A program made the translations under genes and the position numbers. Positions 14,649 to 19,019 of a stretch of 19,019 nucleotides of DNA are shown here, piece by piece. Numbering within the stretch: the first letter of the stretch is position 1; every line of letters begins with the position of its first letter. The stretch comes from Gammaproteobacteria bacterium. GTDB taxonomy: Bacteria > Pseudomonadota > Gammaproteobacteria > SG8-11. The stretch covers positions 1 to 19,019 of the forward strand of contig JACQEQ010000242.1 in the NCBI GenBank assembly GCA_016200445.1. Direction: 5' to 3'. The notes below the pieces were generated by a model that was not told the origin of the DNA, ran no database searches, and worked only from the letters and a program-made list of their open reading frames with translations.

Positions 14649-15514
14649 ATGAAAGGAATAGTCCTGGCCGGTGGATCAGGCACGCGTCTGTATCCCGCCA
14701 CGCAGGTAATCTCAAAACAACTCCTGCCTGTGTACGACAAGCCAATGGTCTACTACCCGTTGAGCACTCTCATGCTCGCAGGTATTCGCGACATTTTGCT
14801 GATTTCCACACCGCAGGATATTCCGCGCTTCGAGCAATTATTGGGCGACGGCAAACGCTGGGGTCTGAATATCCAATATGCCGTGCAAGCCGAACCGAAC
14901 GGCATCGCGCAAGCGTTCATCATCGGCGCCGAGTTCATCGGCCGCGAACCCTGCGCGTTAGTGCTCGGTGACAACATTTTTTATGGCCACGAGCTTTCGC
15001 GCGATCTCAGCACGGCCGCCACAAAAACAAAAGGTGCTACGGTCTTCGCCTGCCCGGTCAACGACCCCGAACGCTACGGTGTCGTGGAATTTGATCGTGA
15101 CGGGCGTGCGATTTCGATCGAGGAAAAACCCAAGCAACCGAAGTCCCGCTATGCCGTAACCGGACTATACTTCTACGACAACCAGGTGGTGGACATCGCT
15201 CGATCGATGACCGTGGTGAGCTGGAAATCACTGACGTCAATCGGCGTTACTTAGAGCGCGGTCAATTGGATGTGCAAGTGATGGGACGCGGTATCACCTG
15301 GCTCGACACCGGCACACATGAAGCGCTGCTCGAAGCCTCGCATTTCATTGAAACGATCGAACGTCGACAGGGACTCAAAATTGCCTGCCCCGAAGAAATT
15401 GCGTATCGGATGGGTTACATCAACGCTGGTGAGCTTGAAGTGCTGGCCGCGCCACTGGCTAAAAACGGCTACGGGAAGTACCTGTTAGAAATTTTACGTG
15501 AACATATTTTTTAG
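14649..15514 (+). pseudogene. rfbA: Glucose-1-phosphate thymidylyltransferase, frameshifted
   Basis: RfbA (RmlA) makes dTDP-glucose from dTTP and glucose-1-phosphate, the first step to dTDP-rhamnose. The frame from 14649 gives a normal N-terminal 186 residues: LAGGSGTRLYP (6-16), KQLLPVYDKPMVYYPLS (23-39), LGDNIFYG (106-113), VEFDRDGRAISIEEKP (146-161), ending at VVDIARS. It then shifts into unrelated residues and stops at 15254. The proper C-terminus continues in another frame from CGT 15212 (RGELEITDVNRRYLERGQLDVQVMGRG) to the stop at 15514 (KNGYGKYLLEILREHIF). Family members have about five residues (like LKPSA) between ARS and RGELE; here only five bases remain, which suggests a 10-base deletion. 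Repair would give the normal 291 residues. It may be a true mutation or an assembly error. Confidence 0.85.
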
Positions 15515-15517
15515 CCA

Positions 15518-16060
15518 GTGAAAGCCATCCCCACTGCTATTCCGGACGTGCTGATACTCGAACCGAAAGTCTTCGGCGACGAACGCGGATTTTTTTACGA
15601 AAGCTATAATAAGAAGGTGCTTGAGGAATGCGGAATACGTGTAGAGTTCGTGCAAGACAACCACTCGCGTTCCGCGAAGAATGTATTGCGCGGATTGCAT
15701 TACCAGATCAAACATACGCAAGGAAAATTGGTGAGAGTAGTGGTAGGCGAAGTATTCGATGTCGCGGTCGATCTGCGACGCAGCTCGCCGACGTTCGGCA
15801 AGTGGGTGAGTGTGAGTCTCTCAGCAAGCAACCAACGTATGCATTGGATCCCGCCCGGATTTGCGCATGGCTTTCTCGTACTTTCGGAGTATGCCGAGTG
15901 CCTTTATAAAACGACCGACTACTATGCGCCGGAGCATGCGCGCTGTATTGCGTGGAACGACCAGGATGTTGGAATTGACTGGCCGACAGGTGTCAGTCCA
16001 GTTCTATCGATGAACGATAAGGACGGACGGCTACTTAATGATTCAGAGATTTTTTCCTGA
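15518..16060 (+). CDS. rfbC: dTDP-4-dehydrorhamnose 3,5-epimerase
   Basis: RfbC (RmlC) epimerises dTDP-4-keto-6-deoxyglucose at C3 and C5, just before the RfbD step. The 180-residue cupin protein has EPKVFGDERGFFYESYN (15-31), FVQDNHSRSAKNVLRGLHYQ (in pieces, 44-63) with the catalytic His61, GEVFDVAVDLRRSSPTFGKW (77-96), WIPPGFAHGFLVLSE (110-124) and the conserved Tyr in AECLYKTTDYY. The start is GTG 15518, three bases after the rfbA stop and with no clear ribosome-binding site, so translation probably depended on coupling with rfbA. The rfbA frameshift would move the ribosome stop to 15254, about 260 bases upstream, and could reduce rfbC translation. Confidence 0.94.
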   Translation: MKAIPTAIPDVLILEPKVFGDERGFFYESYNKKVLEECGIRVEFVQDNHSRSAKNVLRGLHYQIKHTQGKLVRVVVGEVFDVAVDLRRSSPTFGKWVSVSLSASNQRMHWIPPGFAHGFLVLSEYAECLYKTTDYYAPEHARCIAWNDQDVGIDWPTGVSPVLSMNDKDGRLLNDSEIFS

Positions 16061-16105
16061 AACGATTTCGATTAGTGGCATTGTAGATTTACAGACGTAG
16101 TAATT

Positions 16106-16966
16106 ATGGTCGACTGTTTTACTTCCTTTCGGAGTGTATGGGTGGGGTTCTCTCGTTTAATCCAACATTTAATGGGCACTACGTTATTCGGCGCGTGGCG
16201 CTATAAGCAATTTATCGTATCGTCCATTCGAAACGAGTTTCTCGCGCGCTTTGCGCGTAGCAAGGTCGGCGGTCTGTGGATGGTGATTCATCCGCTGTCA
16301 CAAGTACTGATCTTTGCGCTTATTCTTTCCGAAGTGATCTCGGCCAGGCTGCCGGATATCGAGAACAAACACGCCTATGCGCTTTACCTAATGGCAGGCA
16401 TGCTTGCGTGGATGTCGTTTTCCGAAATCGTGACGCGCTGCCTTACGCTCTTCATCGACAATGGCAACTTGATGAAGAAAATGGCGTTCCCGCGCATCTG
16501 TTTACCGCTTATCGCCTCCGGGGCGGTGCTTGTTAATAACACGTTGTTGTTCGCGGCGATTCTAGTTGTCTTCGTGGCGCTTGGTCATGTACCCAGCATT
16601 ATGGCGTTGTGGTTACCGTTGTTAATTATGTTGGTAATGTCTCTGGGTTTGGGAGTCGGATTAATTCTTGGCGTTATCAACGTTTTTATCCGCGACATTG
16701 GTCAAGTGGTGCCGGTGATACTACAAGCTTTATTTTGGCTTACCCCGATCGTTTATACCGTCCGCACTCTTCCGGAAACCTATCGCGACTGGTTCGTTCT
16801 GAATCCGCTCTACCCGCTGGTGACGAGTTTTCAGAATGTCTTGGTGTTCGGCCAGCCGCCGGAATGGGGAGGGCTAATGGGCCTGGTGTTAGCAGTGGCG
16901 GTAACGTTGCCGCTTGCACTATTCATCTTCCGCAAGGCCAGCGCCGAGATGGTAGATTCGCTATGA
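16106..16966 (+). CDS. wzm: Polysaccharide ABC exporter permease (Wzm-like)
   Basis: A 286-residue ABC-2-type membrane protein with an amphipathic N-terminal region and about six hydrophobic helices. The family segment FLARFARSKVGGLWMVIHPLSQVLIFALILS (in pieces, about 45-75) is the usual N-terminal part of Wzm/TagG/KpsM permeases. Later come LMKKMAFPRICLPL and FWLTPIVYTVRTLPE. The next gene encodes its ATPase and overlaps by 4 bases (ATGA). Such permeases export complete lipid-linked O-antigen or other glycans across the inner membrane. ATG 16106 is used; the in-frame ATG 16172 (MGTTLFGAWRYKQF) is an alternative, and neither has a convincing ribosome-binding site. The 45-base gap after rfbC shows no clear signal. 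Confidence 0.9.
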   Translation: MVDCFTSFRSVWVGFSRLIQHLMGTTLFGAWRYKQFIVSSIRNEFLARFARSKVGGLWMVIHPLSQVLIFALILSEVISARLPDIENKHAYALYLMAGMLAWMSFSEIVTRCLTLFIDNGNLMKKMAFPRICLPLIASGAVLVNNTLLFAAILVVFVALGHVPSIMALWLPLLIMLVMSLGLGVGLILGVINVFIRDIGQVVPVILQALFWLTPIVYTVRTLPETYRDWFVLNPLYPLVTSFQNVLVFGQPPEWGGLMGLVLAVAVTLPLALFIFRKASAEMVDSL

Positions 16967-18270
16967 GCGCTGGGTTGCTTCGTGTGGAAAATCTGGGCAA
17001 GGCCTATCGTTGCTATGGTAGTGAATGGCAGCGCGTGTTTTCATGGTTTGGCTTGCCCGTGAAGCCTCAAGAAGAGCATTGGGTTTTGCGTCATGTCAGC
17101 TTCGCAGTTCAACCTGGCGAGGCTATTGGTATCGTCGGTCAAAATGGCGCCGGCAAAAGCACATTGCTAAAGCTGATTACGGGCACGCAGCGCCCGACGG
17201 CAGGAAGCGTGCACATTACAGGGCGCGTCTCGGCCATCCTCGAATTAGGCATGGGGTTCAATGCCGAATTTACCGGGCGGCAGAACGCGCAATTTTCCGC
17301 TGGATTGATGGGCTTCAATCACGCTGATATTGACCGCGTGATCTCGGAGATCGAAGCCTTCGCCGATATCGGTGAATATTTCGACCAACCCGTGCGCACC
17401 TACTCAAGCGGCATGCAAATGCGTGTCGCCTTCGCAACGGCAACTGCATTCCGCCCGGAGATACTGATTGTCGACGAAGCTTTAGCGGTCGGCGATGCGG
17501 CGTTTCAACGAAAATGTTTTCAACGTATTGAGTCATTTCTTATAGACGGGACATCGTTGCTCTATGTCAGTCACGATATCGAGGGAATAAAGAAACTCTG
17601 TAGCCGGGCGGTATTTTTGAAACACGGCCGCTTGGAGAGCATAGGAGCTGCGAAAGAAGTTTGCGACAGTTATGAAAAGCATTTGTTTGGAGGTGGCGGT
17701 GCGCACGATCAGCAGAAAGTTCACCATTCACCCGCGCCAAAAGCACATGGGTTTTTTGACCCGGGACTCGTCGCTGAATGCGAGTTGAGTTATGGCGATG
17801 GCCGGGCCGCAATAGAGCGAGTCTGGCTGGAGAACGCAGATGGTTTGGTAGTCAACGTTCTAAGCAGTTTAGAGCCGTTCAGCGTCAACTACTGTGTGCG
17901 CTTTTCGGGTCCGGCAGTTTCACCGATTTTTGCAACAATGATTAAGACGCGTGAGGGTATCGCCATTTATGGTACCGATACGACGCGGGTTGAATCCTAT
18001 CCGATTGAGATTCATCCCGGCATGGTTCTCCAGGTTAGATTTGTCCTTAAGAGCGTGCTCGCACCCGGCACCTACTACCTAAATTGCGGAGTCAGAGAAG
18101 ATCGCCATGACGGCCCTGTGTTCCTGCACCGCAAAGTAGATACGCTAATATTTCGTGTAACCGCAGCAGGCCGCGAAACAGTTGGGGCCGGGCTTGTTGA
18201 CATGAAAGCGGTTGCGCAGATATGGCCCGTGGCCGAGGAAGTTCAAATTGCGAGTAAAGCTTGCGCATGA
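16963..18270 (+). CDS. wzt: Polysaccharide ABC exporter ATPase with C-terminal glycan-binding-type domain (Wzt-like)
   Basis: A 435-residue ATPase that powers glycan export with the permease encoded just before it. ATPase motifs: Walker A GQNGAGKST (59-67), signature YSSGMQ (147-152), Walker B ILIVDEALAVGD (167-178) and switch histidine in YVSHD (H204). The first 40 residues with YGSEWQRVFSW are the Wzt/TagH-type extension. From about residue 250 there is a beta-rich domain (VWLENADGLVV, PFSVNYCVRFSG, PGMVLQVRFVLKSVLAPGTYYLNCGV), typical of Wzt proteins that recognise the modified end of their own glycan. ATG 16963 overlaps the permease stop; the frame runs back to 16609 only within the permease gene. 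The stop overlaps the next start (ATGA at 18267-18270). Confidence 0.93.
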   Translation: MSAGLLRVENLGKAYRCYGSEWQRVFSWFGLPVKPQEEHWVLRHVSFAVQPGEAIGIVGQNGAGKSTLLKLITGTQRPTAGSVHITGRVSAILELGMGFNAEFTGRQNAQFSAGLMGFNHADIDRVISEIEAFADIGEYFDQPVRTYSSGMQMRVAFATATAFRPEILIVDEALAVGDAAFQRKCFQRIESFLIDGTSLLYVSHDIEGIKKLCSRAVFLKHGRLESIGAAKEVCDSYEKHLFGGGGAHDQQKVHHSPAPKAHGFFDPGLVAECELSYGDGRAAIERVWLENADGLVVNVLSSLEPFSVNYCVRFSGPAVSPIFATMIKTREGIAIYGTDTTRVESYPIEIHPGMVLQVRFVLKSVLAPGTYYLNCGVREDRHDGPVFLHRKVDTLIFRVTAAGRETVGAGLVDMKAVAQIWPVAEEVQIASKACA

Positions 18271-19019
18271 AGCGACCAGTTTCGATGCCTCCAATTTTTA
18301 TTCATTCGCTGTTCAGATCAGGCAGCACCTATTTGTTTGAAGCATTTAGACGATCAGCTGACCGTTACTGGTGCTACCAGGAACCATTAAATGAGTTACT
18401 GCGGCATATCGACTCGCGGCCTGAAGTATTGCTAGAGATCCATGCCGAGATGTCCGTGCTTTTGCGTCATCCCAAGCTGGATAAGCCCTATTTTTGGGAA
18501 TTCCACGAGATCCGCAAAGAAATCGCTGGGCTATTCAGAAAACGATTTTGTTACGACGATTTTTTCCCTGCGAAGGATGCTGATTGCACGGAGCTAAAGG
18601 CCTATTTGGGCGCACTTATTCAGAATGCCCAGGGGCGTCCGGTATTTCAGTGTTGTCGTTCTTTCGGGCGCAGCAGATTTGCAAAAAAGGAAGTAAAAAA
18701 TAGCGTCCATATCTATCTTTGGCGAAATCCGCGTGATCAATGGTGGTCGTACAAAGTGGCGCCTTATTTTGACACCACCAATTTGCTCATTTTGAACTCC
18801 AATAATCCGCCCAAGCTGCTCGCGGATTTGAAAACAGAGTTGGCGTTCGAAGGATTTCACGACGCCGATATTTCACGTGAGTTCGAACACTTTGATCGAT
18901 ACCGGCTTGCGCCAGAACAAAGTTATATTCTGTTCTACACTCTATGGTGTTACGCGCTGTTGGAAAACAAACCGCTCGCGGATTTAGTTATCAACATAGA
19001 TGCCTTGAGTGACTCTGCT
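18267..19019 (+). CDS. Sulfotransferase-like protein (partial, runs off the window)
   Basis: An open frame of 251 codons starts at ATG 18267, overlapping the Wzt stop by 4 bases, and has no stop before the window end. The N-terminus PPIFIHSLFRSGSTYLFEAF has the P-loop-like 5'-phosphosulfate-binding motif FRSGSTYL at residues 16-23, followed by YQEPLNE (37-43), a common early motif in this group. LWRNPRDQWWSYK (151-163) matches the 3'-phosphate-binding R-x-P-R-D-x-x-x-S pattern of PAPS-dependent sulfotransferases. The likely role is transfer of sulfate from PAPS to the exported glycan or its lipid-linked precursor, inferred from the neighbours. Arginine codons AGA and CGA (8 of 17) are frequent, unlike in the housekeeping genes upstream. 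A non-sulfating role cannot be excluded. Confidence 0.78.
   Translation, partial: MKRPVSMPPIFIHSLFRSGSTYLFEAFRRSADRYWCYQEPLNELLRHIDSRPEVLLEIHAEMSVLLRHPKLDKPYFWEFHEIRKEIAGLFRKRFCYDDFFPAKDADCTELKAYLGALIQNAQGRPVFQCCRSFGRSRFAKKEVKNSVHIYLWRNPRDQWWSYKVAPYFDTTNLLILNSNNPPKLLADLKTELAFEGFHDADISREFEHFDRYRLAPEQSYILFYTLWCYALLENKPLADLVINIDALSDSA

Noticed and set aside
15212..15514. rfbA read as two separate genes or as programmed frameshifting
   Set aside because: The second part lacks its own credible start, and the bases missing between the conserved blocks point to a deletion; no slippery heptamer is seen.
16609..16962. Wzt extended back to 16609 as a fusion
   Set aside because: That stretch is the permease gene in a different frame; ATG 16963 overlaps the permease stop in the usual ATGA way.

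Overview
The window is a contiguous stretch of a Proteobacterial chromosome. The order lepB, DUF4845 gene, rnc, era, recO, pdxJ, acpS followed by an amgK-murU pair is typical of Gamma- and Betaproteobacteria. Moderately high GC, TolC/MFP efflux genes and O-antigen-type genes agree with a Gram-negative. I lean towards a gammaproteobacterium but cannot fix the genus. Nearly everything is on the + strand, and no RNA gene, CRISPR array, transposase or phage gene was seen.

Region 1 (1-4305) is a tightly packed housekeeping operon: the end of signal peptidase I, a one-pass membrane protein (DUF4845), RNase III, the ribosome-assembly GTPase Era, the repair protein RecO, pyridoxine phosphate synthase PdxJ and holo-ACP synthase AcpS. 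Genes from era on overlap or nearly touch. Region 2 (4345-5997) is the peptidoglycan-recycling pair AmgK and MurU, which rebuilds UDP-MurNAc from recovered MurNAc. Region 3 (6046-9279) is an envelope cluster: two exported thioredoxin-fold proteins, a TolC-family outer-membrane protein and a short HlyD/MFP adaptor, with no inner-membrane pump beside them.

Region 4 (9361-19019) is a surface-polysaccharide (probably O-antigen) locus. It holds dTDP-rhamnose genes (rfbD, then rfbA and rfbC 5 kb downstream), a WbpV-like reductase, a WbpL-like undecaprenyl-phosphate sugar-1-phosphate transferase, a WbpM-type 4,6-dehydratase, a Wzm/Wzt ABC exporter whose ATPase carries a C-terminal glycan-binding-type domain, and the start of a sulfotransferase-like gene cut by the window end. 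The proposed logic is that WbpM plus the reductase make a 6-deoxy-HexNAc, the WbpL-like enzyme loads it on the lipid carrier, the chain is built (rhamnose likely included), and Wzm/Wzt export the finished chain, possibly after sulfation. rfbB and the glycosyltransferases are not in view.

Two things stand out. rfbA is broken by a frameshift that looks like a 10-base deletion at about 15207-15211. Intergenic spaces carry two families of short palindromes: GGCGGGTTA/TAACCCGCC-type hairpins at five places (one supplies the acpS stop codon), and a pair of inverted C/G-rich hairpins before the TolC gene, one of which overlaps its ribosome-binding region.
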